Assembly: GCA_002428325.1 (NCBI GenBank)
Contig: DIVR01000021.1
Location: forward strand, 120,947 to 171,476
Origin: a bacterium UBP4_UBA6127
Lineage (GTDB): Bacteria > UBP4 > UBA4092
Length of the DNA stretch: 50,530 bases
Direction of reading: 5' to 3'
The position numbers and the translations under genes are program-made. The notes beneath the pieces are model-generated. The model did not search any database, was not told the DNA's origin, and was given only the letters and a program-made list of their open reading frames with translations. Below are positions 29,401 through 34,455 of the stretch, one piece after another; the first letter of the stretch is position 1; the number at the start of each line of letters is the position of its first letter.

Positions 29401-29588
29401 AAAATCAAGAAGGCTACAAACGCGGCCACGATCCTGCCCACAAGAAATGGATCCCACGTCTTGACCACACCCTCTTCATTTTTACTAATCCAGACAGCGC
29501 GAAGGTATCCGATCCGCCTCCATTTCCTGAAAGTCTTACGAATTTCGTCTTTTTGGGAGAAATAGGCAATCAGAACGGCTGTCTTCAT
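20406..29588 (-). CDS. ndvB: Cyclic beta-1,2-glucan synthase
   Basis: This 3060-residue inner-membrane protein would build and close cyclic beta-1,2-glucan from UDP-glucose for the periplasm. In order: two N-terminal membrane segments (about 50-105), a soluble helical region, a second membrane pair near 560-630, a GT84 transferase from about 640 with VITLDSDTQLP (the D-x-D) and RQHRWIRGDWQI, more membrane segments near 990-1190, a glucoamylase-like domain near 1270-1750 (SPTNIGLYLVSVLSS, MAHHQGMTFLAL), carbohydrate-binding repeats (HYGLMLTSAGGGYSRW), and a C-terminal GH94 domain with GTGDWNDGMNLVG and GGWSWYTGSAAW. The length and order match NdvB/ChvB. The DNA is visibly richer in G and C than most neighbours, which suggests transfer. 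GGAG sits before the ATG. Such glucans serve osmoadaptation and host contact in known bacteria. Confidence 0.93.
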   Translation of the reverse strand: MKTAVLIAYFSQKDEIRKTFRKWRRIGYLRAVWISKNEEGVVKTWDPFLVGRIVAAFVAFLIFGIFAVTAPIVFQAQKFIPADFITLGIQFLAGGIFGVLLSVGWIRRSRFGVERRLLADHARWLMAGETVLILQAPAGALQTPMDILLASSKNPPPVFILRPSHKRPSSVGWEIGKLLTPAQILEHAQRLATEQAVTSIPLKDKELLKRLERGSQWVHQVCRDIAEASRLEKSVSSVAEWLLDNEYILEINTHDILLNLPWRFYRQLPALAKEPDIPRIYYLARDLASHAGLHMEQGNIEAFIKGYQTVAPLTIGEIWAVPQMLRLVLIEGIQKIAGQTLGELREREIAEFWANRLIAANRREPNRLFSLMAELIESQPDPSPYFAAQLFDFLYDEAAVLAPVQNWLEREFHKSMKDLIVWEKNRQTNNLITIGNAITSLRQLALLDWKECFEQLSCVEEILRQDPAAIYSRMDFTTRNRYRLAIEELRRGSGLTEEAIAQHAIELAAEATSEAEDKPEDYACISHVGLYLIGEKRGVLAQRIGCRESWRFRALHWAYRHHTAIYLLGLTFFTALFMGLTLWLCLWGQAMWVQISIALLMFAPASQLALEVMNYLVTGLFPPRILPKMNFRVSGIPDAYRTLVAVPMMLIDRPTIQAEAEKLEIRYLANKESNLFFCLYSDYKDAPQQTDETDADLLQSAIECIKTLNRRYGEERFFLLHRERKWSESEQKYIGWERKRGKLEELNELITGVRPREAGPLVLVGDAERLTGVRFVITLDSDTQLPHETARRMIETLAHPLNQPRFDRRGKVLPGSYTIIQPRVGPSLPSASGSPFSRLFSGSAGIDPYSNAVSDAYQDLTGEASYQGKGIYDVRAFSRVLSGRFPEAWLLSHDLIEGAHVRVGLASDIELYDEVPQDYLSYFNRQHRWIRGDWQIADWIFPRVPLADGGRGPNPLSLFDRWKVFDNLRRSLVPATSLALLLFCWLVSVQAGWVATVLVGAQLFFYSLTQPLTWAAKGQNLKGISPGRIVHDLLRVLTEAAMLPYQAWLTLDAIVRVLYRRNISHRNLLEWTSAQAMYGKASAKAPMFLLSMSLASLFSILSGWSVVSWRPENLVLAAPWLSLWFVSVAIAWRLICRPPAVQPLSLLPESDRQFLRNVARRTWRYFSDLVTEETSWLPPDNYQISHQNKLAMRTSPTNIGLYLVSVLSSCDFGYLTVDGVVQKLTKSMDMIAKLERNEGHLLNWYNIETLKPLNPRYISTVDSGNLLGSLWVLEQGLERLVNAPLIGAKAFAGLYDTADVLCDAIRKEKKINFDIGTLDELRREWASPPDRFPDALRLMQRTEPRVRDLTREDDGTAVDQKETAYWVGQIENQLIDWLNMGDRYFSWAGILAEKTEDEIAGLAPEALPMFRQILQDSPSLKELTDGDTSCILLLQSIREQVPQDDRDFQDWLERVKTAFEQAKWYAGETRALIEQLSLACRELSESIDMRFLYNAERRLFSIGFNVSEGRLDHAYYDLLASEARLGSFVAIARGDIPAEHWFALGRPYGDIGRRRVLLSWTGTMFEYLMPLLFQRSFGNSLLDKSTREAVAIQIAYGRKHHLPWGISECAFGDLDLNKTYQYYAFGVPQLGLKRGGSEKYVVAPYATFLALSIVPQEAMQNLKRMDGLHLLSSYGYYEALDFSRQPRREGRRGVIVHAYMAHHQGMTFLALTNFLQENRLLHHFYADPRVRTFEPLLHERIPSLPPLHHITTHERIASVAAIGEAAPSVSQFDTPHTATPKTQLLSNGHYGLMLTSAGGGYSRWGEIEITRWRPDSTRDDWGTFCYIHDTDSNHLWSNSYHPVDGKVEHYSVNFSLDRAEFRRSDNGIKSETEVIVVPDDDVEIRRLTLINQSDRTRQLMLTSYIELALAPHRADLQHPAFNKLFIQTEALLEERALLAWRRPRSATEPPVFIAHRLTMEQTISETQDEILLFETDRRRFIGRGRTLANPMGALETPNGGQGFVLDPILSLCQKLTLVPGQRVQVSMVMAVGSSRKQVIDLMDKYGNSRSIDHAMDFAWESAQLELRLLRIQSDDARRFQQLASHLLYPNALLRPSAKRLAENRRGQAGLWAYAISGDLPIALVSIGEARDLGLIRQLLQAHTYWRMHGFMADLVILNEETVGYTQPLREELEHLIQSHGSGARIDRPGGIYLCNVELIPEEDLTLLHAVASVVLVAARGALLQQLGTAMEPPALPEPVARKYNPHDPSAALPFMELHFFNSLGGFTQDGHEYAIYLGPGIHTPAPWVNVIANPSFGTLVSETGAGFTWQGNSQRNRLTQWSNDPVLDTPSEAIYLRDEDSGRYWTPTASPIREETAYRARHGAGYTVFEHNSHGINQELIVFVPMDDEGGKPIKLQRLFLHNDSGRTRRLTLTYYVEWTLGEARESSQMHVTTAWDDEAQAMLALNRYHPDYADMVAFAALSLPTESFTADRTVFMGRNRSMSNPVGMTRTKLSGRTGAGLDPCAALQVSLKLAPGERTQITCMLGQAPSLEQARALALEYRENQAVEDALRQTQAWWDRQLSTVQVHTPELATDLIINRWMLYQNLACRMWGRSGFYQSGGAFGFRDQLQDVMALLYAAPALAREHILRAAGHQFKEGDVQHWWHPPGGAGIRSRISDDLLWLPFVAAQYVRITGDMTILHELVPFLDAPRLGTDEQESFQQPVVSLECSTLFEHCQRALKHAQRFGEHGLPLIGTGDWNDGMNLVGAEGRGESVWLAWFMADVLTGMSEMANLIGQSEFGETCQHNRTLLIERVERFAWDGEWYLRGTFDDGSPLGSAANAEAKIDSLPQSWAQLCGGADSERTALALDSAWRLLVREDEKLVQLLDPPFDCSEPSPGYIKGYPPGIRENGGQYTHAAIWLAMAMARRGDGTRAAGILRMLNPVEHAREPESVWRYGVEPYVVAADVYRLPERTGQGGWSWYTGSAAWMYRAWVEEILGLKVRAETMQIAPVIPGWWDGFQMSYRHGEALYEIQVENPDHCEQGVVWVELDGQRIKDGVIPLARELIKHRVLVRMGR

Positions 29589-29590
29589 GA

Positions 29591-30157
29591 TTATTGCGCT
29601 CCAATGCGTTCGCAGGGTGCGATCTGAGCGAGTAATGATTTGATCACCACCCGCAGCTTGTTCAACCCTTCATCCCACAGTGGAATCAGCAGGAGGGCCG
29701 GGGAACCTCGTCCAAGGATGGAAGTCATTGTGAACCGACAGTTCAACGTCTTGAACAACTCTTCAATCGAAAATAGAAAAATATACCCATCATTGACCAC
29801 CCGACAGTATGGTCTCGGCGTGAAACCGTCCCCATGATCACTCACAACGATTCGTACCTTTCCGTTCTGCTGTTTAATTTCATTCACAGCTGATTGGATC
29901 ATCCATGGGATCGGCCCCCCCCAATAGGTGAGAAAATTCAAAACCGGATTAGCCTTCTTTTCCTCAATCTCGTCAGGTCCATATCGGGCCTGCCATTTAT
30001 CGGCTCTGGATTGAATGAGGCTGTCGGGTGAGTATCCCGACTTTGCCTGGAGTTCTGGTATGGGCAGGGATTGAAAAGCGTCCCCCGTATTGAGCTTCGA
30101 CTTGGATTTCGTGGACGCGACACCCCTGGTTTTCTTGGCGAATAGATTGACTGTCAT
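29591..30157 (-). pseudogene. Chimeric ORF: P-type ATPase N-terminus joined to histidine-kinase C-terminus
   Basis: From the ATG at 30157 (GAGG about 9 bases upstream) this reads 188 residues. Residues 1-86 match the cytoplasmic N-terminus of plasma-membrane-type cation ATPases: IPELQAKSGYSPDSL, YGPDEIEEKKANPVLNFL and WGGPIPWMI, where the first membrane helix should begin. Near residue 88 the match ends. Residues about 92-162 match the ATP-binding end of a sensor kinase: GKVRIVVSDHGDGF (the DxGxGF box), FLFSIEELFKTL, and TSILGRGSPALLLIPL. Neither half can work alone, so this is most likely the scar of a deletion that joined two genes. The frame is intact and the stop lies 2 bases before ndvB. 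It might still be translated as an ndvB leader. The frame upstream to 30373 looks non-coding. Confidence 0.7.
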
Positions 30158-30503
30158 GGATATGCCTCGATTACAGCAAATCTTTCCGAAGTCGGATTGA
30201 TGCCCCGATAATTGGTGATATCTTGTCTCAGCCCTAAGGGTATGGGGCGAAATATCATGGCCGACTGGTTCGCGGTCGATGGCTGGCAGCGTATGCTCCA
30301 GCCGTTCAAAGTCCAGTAACCCGAACTCTCGTATTAGCCAATGGATGGCGACCGATTCTTCAGGCATATACATTCATCCCATCAGATTTACGCTCCTTTG
30401 GCTTTCAGATTGTTCTGTGATTTTTGAATTCTTCGCTTTGATACCTCGCTTACACTTCCCAAATCATCTTATTACGTCCAAGGTTTGTTTATGGTGACAG
30501 ATT
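30158..30503. other. Intergenic stretch, no gene seen
   Basis: These 346 bases separate the chimeric ORF from the small membrane-protein pair. The minus-strand frame is open to 30373 but its peptide has no recognisable family and lacks a ribosome site. No strong hairpin or promoter pair was found by eye. Confidence 0.35.
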
Positions 30504-30719
30504 CTAATTTCTTTTCATAATCACTAGCACGATGCCGCTTACCAGTGCAATGCCCCCCACAATCGGTATCAGAGGAATCCTTTGGGTCTTTTCGGCCGTC
30601 ACCTGAATCGGACCAAGATCAATAACCTTCTCCCGGGTCGTGTAGGTGATGCCTTGATAGGCAAAGGCGATGACCCCCATAACAATTAGAATGATACCTA
30701 TCAACGTGATTGGTTTCAT
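30504..30719 (-). CDS. Small membrane protein (DUF3185-like)
   Basis: I start at the ATG at 30719 because AAGGAG lies 12 bases upstream; the frame upstream of that is occupied by another small gene. The product has 71 residues and two membrane helices: MKPITLIGIILIVMGVIAFA and LIPIVGGIALVSGIVLVIM, joined by a polar loop with GITYTTREKVIDLGPIQV. This helix-loop-helix form with ITYTTREKVIDLGP is widespread in bacteria and unexplained; the DUF3185 label is a guess. It starts 5 bases after the stop of the lmo0937-like gene, so the two form an operon. Confidence 0.75.
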   Translation of the reverse strand: MKPITLIGIILIVMGVIAFAYQGITYTTREKVIDLGPIQVTAEKTQRIPLIPIVGGIALVSGIVLVIMKRN

Positions 30720-30724
30720 GGTTA

Positions 30725-30871
30725 TTAGGTTCTCCTTCCCCGAATGATATTGAGTAACACGACAATAATGGCAATCACCAACAGGATGTGAATCAATCCT
30801 CCAATTGTATAACTGCTCACCAATCCCACCAGCCAAAGTACGATCAAGATCACCGCGATTGTATACATCAT
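30725..30871 (-). CDS. lmo0937-family small membrane protein
   Basis: A 48-residue protein that is easily missed. It opens with two ATGs (30871 and 30868), with AAAGGAG about 8 bases upstream. The sequence begins MMYTIAVILIVLWLVGLVSS, continues YTIGGLIHILLVIAIIVVLL and ends NIIRGRRT. It has two membrane helices and a short basic tail, as in the lmo0937 family, whose role is unknown. It shares a transcript with the DUF3185-like gene. It lies about 150 bases from the 3' end of ssrA. Confidence 0.85.
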   Translation of the reverse strand: MMYTIAVILIVLWLVGLVSSYTIGGLIHILLVIAIIVVLLNIIRGRRT

Positions 30872-31019
30872 TGTGGATCTCCTTTCATCTCGGCCTAAAA
30901 CAGTATTAGCAAATATGAAACTTGCCCGACAACTGTCATGCAGCGAACAGGACCTCGGTCAACTGGGTCTAGGCATCCATGTCCGTGCGTATATTGGTTT
31001 CGGTTGGATTCTATATATA

Positions 31020-31372
31020 TGGTGGAGGTGCCGGGAATTGAACCCGGGTCCAAACCAAAAATCAGACCAGACGCTACAGGCTTAGCCGGGTGGTTAGTGT
31101 CTCATCCCTCAGGCGGCATCCGGCACTGCCTTTGGGACCAGTCAACCAGAGTTTTAACGTGACTCCCGGTTAACGGGGAGCCCCGCGAGCAAGCCTAAAA
31201 TGTTGCGCCTTCGGAACCGGCCTGCTTATTCCGGGACGCATGCCACCTAATTAATTAGGCAGCGAGAGCCAAGTTGTTGTTGGCAGTTATACAGTTTTCG
31301 CCTTTTTTAGGAGTCAGCGTAACTCCGCCTGCTTCCGTATCCTATTCTGGCCTGTCGAACCCTGTCACCCCC
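31020..31372 (-). ncRNA. ssrA: tmRNA
   Basis: The 5' end GGGGGTGACAGGGTTCGACA and the 3' end with CCGGGTTCAATTCCCGGCACC then TCCACCA pair as a 7-bp acceptor stem (GGGGGTG with CACCTCC). CCA is encoded. The T arm (CCGGG, TTCAATT, CCCGG) is intact. The internal tag frame reads GGC GAA AAC and on: GENCITANNNLALAA then TAA, at 31302-31255. LALAA is the expected C-terminal degradation signal. It rescues stalled ribosomes together with SmpB, whose gene is at 41260-41724. The length of 353 bases is normal. The 3' end faces the accessory block. Confidence 0.97.
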
Positions 31373-31527
31373 ACAAAGAAAGAAAGTGGGAATGCCGATC
31401 AGGCATTTTAGAAGGCTCTCATGCTTCTAACACTATTCTACTATAAATCCAGCCCTTCATGGGGAGAGCGGGGAAATAAACCGGGGAGATCCCTTACACC
31501 CTAACCCTCACTCATTGAGATGGATGA

Positions 31528-32118
31528 TTATTCTTCAAGGGTTCCGCTGCTCCAATTATCCGCATACTGGATAAGCCGAGTCAGCTTAGCTTCCTTATGG
31601 GCTACCGATTTATTTTCATCAATATACTGGCCGTCATGATACCGGATAGCTTGGGCTTCCTCATCCGAAAGAGAGATATATTGAGCGACCAGGAAAAGGC
31701 TTCGGGTGGCAATATCCAGATGGATGACCTTATCGTTGATGACATATTTCATCCCCAGTTTTTTCACATGCCATTCACTGGGATTAGGAAGGTAATAAGG
31801 CATTCCCGGCATCCCGATCTTGCCGGTATCATGGTAAAGCCCTGTAATGACACAGGTTTCTTCGGATATATAAGGCGCCAGTAAATCCCTTAACTGTAAA
31901 AGGGTGTTGGCCACATTCAGGGAATGCTGGACTAAGCCCCCTTCAGTAGCCAGATGGAACCGGGTGGAAGCTGGAGAAGTCATCCAAATGGTCTGATTCC
32001 TGAGGAAATCCTCAAATTCATCCACCTGTTTTTTTCTCTCTTTAACCAGGCCCAGGAGACCTTCATAATCCAACCAGCTTCGTTTATTGGGAAATAATTC
32101 CAATTCAGATGTATTCAT
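31528..32118 (-). CDS. HD-domain protein
   Basis: A 196-residue cytoplasmic protein. GLVQHSLNVANTLLQLRD provides the first HD histidine (His65), and TGLYHDTGKIGM provides the HD pair (His96, Asp97). A later ARSLFLVAQYISLSDEEAQAIRYHDG supplies further ligands. This is the metal-dependent phosphohydrolase fold; the substrate may be a nucleotide or cyclic nucleotide. A segment at residues 46-60 (MTSPASTRFHLATEG) with no clear parallel precedes it. The 334 bases upstream hold the paired palindromes described separately. GGAGG lies about 13 bases before the ATG. Confidence 0.8.
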   Translation of the reverse strand: MNTSELELFPNKRSWLDYEGLLGLVKERKKQVDEFEDFLRNQTIWMTSPASTRFHLATEGGLVQHSLNVANTLLQLRDLLAPYISEETCVITGLYHDTGKIGMPGMPYYLPNPSEWHVKKLGMKYVINDKVIHLDIATRSLFLVAQYISLSDEEAQAIRYHDGQYIDENKSVAHKEAKLTRLIQYADNWSSGTLEE

Positions 32119-32246
32119 ATCGATTTAGGTAACCTCCCTGCAACACATATTATCTACTATTTTCTGGGTCTTATGCTATCATCCCTACCGGTTAGAAGGA
32201 AATAGAACAAACCAGAATACCCTGATTTCTGGTTTAAACCAGAGTG

Positions 32247-32406
32247 TTTTGACAGCTGTCAAAAGGAAGAAATAAGGTATGATTTAACCCTGCCTGCCTT
32301 ATCTGAAAAGGAGGATAATCTTAAAATCTGCAGGGAGGTACCCTGCCACTACGGAAAGACAAGGTCTGTCAAAAACCGCCCTATTTCCTTTTGACAGCTG
32401 TCAAAA
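32247..32406. repeat. 160-bp element bounded by two identical 18-bp palindromes
   Basis: TTTTGACAGCTGTCAAAA occurs at 32247-32264 and again at 32389-32406. Outside the palindromes the flanks match in inverted orientation (GGAAGAAATA on the right of the first, TATTTCC on the left of the second), so together they form terminal inverted repeats of about 25 bases. A half copy, CTGTCAAAAA, lies inside at 32366-32375. A small GCAGGG/CCCTGC hairpin lies in the middle. It sits between the ABC-F stop and the HD start. It may be a miniature inverted-repeat element or a pair of operator sites. No target-site duplication was clear. Confidence 0.65.
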
Positions 32407-32452
32407 AGTCATAAGAAATAGCCAAAATATTAATCTACCCAGTACCCTTATG

Positions 32453-33979
32453 TTAATAAGCATCCCCTATCAAAGCAGTTTGAAGCTTCATCTGGGAATC
32501 ATTATCGGAATGGATTTCCCATCGGACCCTGGCCAACCTGGATAAAAACCTTTCATCATGGCTGACCAAAATAAGAGCTCCCGGAAACTCAGATAAAGCT
32601 GATTCCAAAGCTTCCACTGAAGGGAGGTCCAGATGATTGGTGGGTTCATCCATAATAATCAGCCAGGGATTCCGGGCAGCCCCCAATGCCAGGAGGAGTT
32701 TCCTGATTTCTCCAGGGCTGGGAGCCAGGTTTCGGCCGCCCACTAACCTATCCGGCCTGGACCCCAGGCAACTGACCAGAGTCATGACCCTGCCCTTTTC
32801 ATCTTCAGGAAGCTGATGAAACCTTTCCATAATACGGCTGGCTTCTTCCAGATGAATTTCCTGGGGAAGATAAACCCATTTTCCTTCCGGAAGGGTAAGA
32901 TGTTGATTCAGGATGTAATTCAACAGGGTCGTTTTCCCGGTCCCATTAGGACCAGTCAAAGCTATCCGGTCGGTGGGCCTGAGTTCCAATGCCGGGAATT
33001 CCAGGATCCTTCCTTCCCCAAGCTCAATCGACCCTGCCGGCAGCTGTAACAATAAATCCCTGGATGCCGATTCTCCCAAGACCCAGAAATCAGTCTCATA
33101 TTTCTTCTTAATATTGAATTGACTGACTTTTTCAGTCGCCTGCCGAACTCTGCCATTCAACTGGTCAGCCAATCGGCCGGCTTTTCCGTCTTTCCCGCTT
33201 ACCCGGGCCAAATCGATTTTACTTCTGGAATCACTGTCCCTGATATCCAGATTTCTTTTAGAAAACCCATTTCGATACCGGTTCGCTTTATCGAGTCTGG
33301 CCGAAGCCGAATGCATCAGCCTTTCCATGTCTGATTTTGCTTTCTGGTAAGCTCCCAGGATTTCAGCTTCCTTTTGTTTAGCCAATCGGGAAGCCTCGGT
33401 ATATCCCCCCGGGAAACTATGGGTTTGGGGAGGGTCTATCATCAGGCATTGCCGGCATAGATTATCCAGTAACTCCCGGTCATGGCTGACCAACAAGCCT
33501 ATCCCCTGATAAGCAGCCAACGCATCCCCTACCAACCGCCTGGCTTCTCTATCCAGATGATTAGTGGGTTCATCTACTGCCAGAATATCCGGGTCCTGCC
33601 AGAGGATTACTGCCAATTGGGCCCTTTTGCGTTCTCCCTGGCTGAGGGTCGGCCATCTTTCAAACCAATCCTCCCGGATTTTCAGTCTCCCCCTCCATTC
33701 CCAGGCCTCTGATTCACCTGACTGAAGAAATTCTTCCCATTGAGAGGGAGGATCATCGGTCCGCTGAGAACAATAACAGGCTCTCCCCCCATGCCGAATA
33801 TAGCCTTGGATCGGGGTTAATTCTCCACAGGCCAGTTTTAACAGGGTCGTTTTTCCGGTTCCATTGGGTCCGATAATTCCTGTCCAACCCTCTGGAAATG
33901 AAGCAGTTACATCCTTTAATATGGGTTTCAGGGATGTCTCATATCCAAAGGTTATATTTTCAAATAATAATTGATTCAT
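32453..33979 (-). CDS. ABC-F family ATPase
   Basis: I start at the ATG at 33979 because GGAGG lies 8 bases upstream, giving 508 residues. There are two ATPase domains and no membrane helix, as in ABC-F translation factors and antibiotic-resistance proteins. The first has GPNGTGKTTLLK, a signature LSQGERKRAQLAV and LAVDEPTNHLD; the second has TGPNGTGKTTLLNYI and LIIMDEPTNHLD, with a changed signature region (LAPSPGEIRKLLLAL in place of the usual SGG). The charged linker of about 80 residues (SDMERLMHSASARLDKANRY) fits the P-site tRNA-contacting region. Whether it protects ribosomes from an antibiotic or is a housekeeping factor cannot be told. Confidence 0.88.
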   Translation of the reverse strand: MNQLLFENITFGYETSLKPILKDVTASFPEGWTGIIGPNGTGKTTLLKLACGELTPIQGYIRHGGRACYCSQRTDDPPSQWEEFLQSGESEAWEWRGRLKIREDWFERWPTLSQGERKRAQLAVILWQDPDILAVDEPTNHLDREARRLVGDALAAYQGIGLLVSHDRELLDNLCRQCLMIDPPQTHSFPGGYTEASRLAKQKEAEILGAYQKAKSDMERLMHSASARLDKANRYRNGFSKRNLDIRDSDSRSKIDLARVSGKDGKAGRLADQLNGRVRQATEKVSQFNIKKKYETDFWVLGESASRDLLLQLPAGSIELGEGRILEFPALELRPTDRIALTGPNGTGKTTLLNYILNQHLTLPEGKWVYLPQEIHLEEASRIMERFHQLPEDEKGRVMTLVSCLGSRPDRLVGGRNLAPSPGEIRKLLLALGAARNPWLIIMDEPTNHLDLPSVEALESALSEFPGALILVSHDERFLSRLARVRWEIHSDNDSQMKLQTALIGDAY

Positions 33980-34455
33980 TATGATAACCTCCATCGCTCT
34001 ATTTCAGGCGAAAGCTGTTACCCACTCGGCTAAAGATACTTGGAACAGGACCCTTATCCTTTGGAAATCTGGACCCCTCAGGGTCCTTTCAGGTGATTCT
34101 GATAATAATAGTAATAACCTGGAAATTAAGGATACTTCAATGGAGGTAAATATGGAAGTCAGGCAGTCCCGGGCCATCAAGTCCTTTAGGGGATGGATAA
34201 CGCCTTCATTATCAGGTATTAACCTGGATTTTCCCAGTGACAATACCACTGAGTCAGATTCGTTATGCCGTCCCTTAATTCCTCAAGCCCGTAACTCCTT
34301 TGTTTGTGAGATGATTGGTATTCCCGGCTCGGCTTATTTCCGGCAGGAATATTTCATTATACCTGTTTTTCTATCTCTTGCCAAAATGGGTCCATTAACG
34401 GAGTGGTAACGGAGAGGGTCAGACCCTCTCCGTTAAAACTCCGTTCCCGAAAGAA
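33980..34455. other. ABC-F upstream region with competing hairpins
   Basis: This 476-base gap contains the dispersed repeat hairpin (34407-34435) and, nearer the ABC-F gene, GGACCC (34071-34076) with GGGTCC (34081-34086). GGGTCCT (34081-34087) can pair alternatively with AGGACCC at 34047-34053. The two pairings exclude each other. Leader RNAs that sense stalled ribosomes are known upstream of some ABC-F resistance genes; whether that applies here is inference. A plus-strand frame from an ATG at 34152 with GGAGGT upstream (85 codons) is probably chance. Confidence 0.35.
34399..34435. repeat. Dispersed repeat, perfect hairpin copy
   Basis: TAACGGAGAGGGTC (34407-34420) and GACCCTCTCCGTTA (34422-34435) are perfect 14-bp arms around a single base. 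Most of the same sequence occurs at 2947-2979. On the minus strand it would follow the methyltransferase stop (34456) by 20 bases, so it may also act as a transcript-end hairpin. Palindromes of this kind with a GGGTCAGACCC core resemble REP-type repeats handled by Y1 transposases; that link is inference. Confidence 0.6.

Noticed and set aside
30158..30373. N-terminal extension of the chimeric ORF
   Set aside because: The 72 extra residues match no family and lack a ribosome site; the ATG at 30157 has one and begins where the ATPase similarity begins.
34152..34409. 85-codon plus-strand ORF with GGAGGT before its ATG
   Set aside because: The peptide has no recognisable pattern, runs into the repeat hairpin, and lies opposite the ABC-F leader. 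A chance ribosome site is likely.
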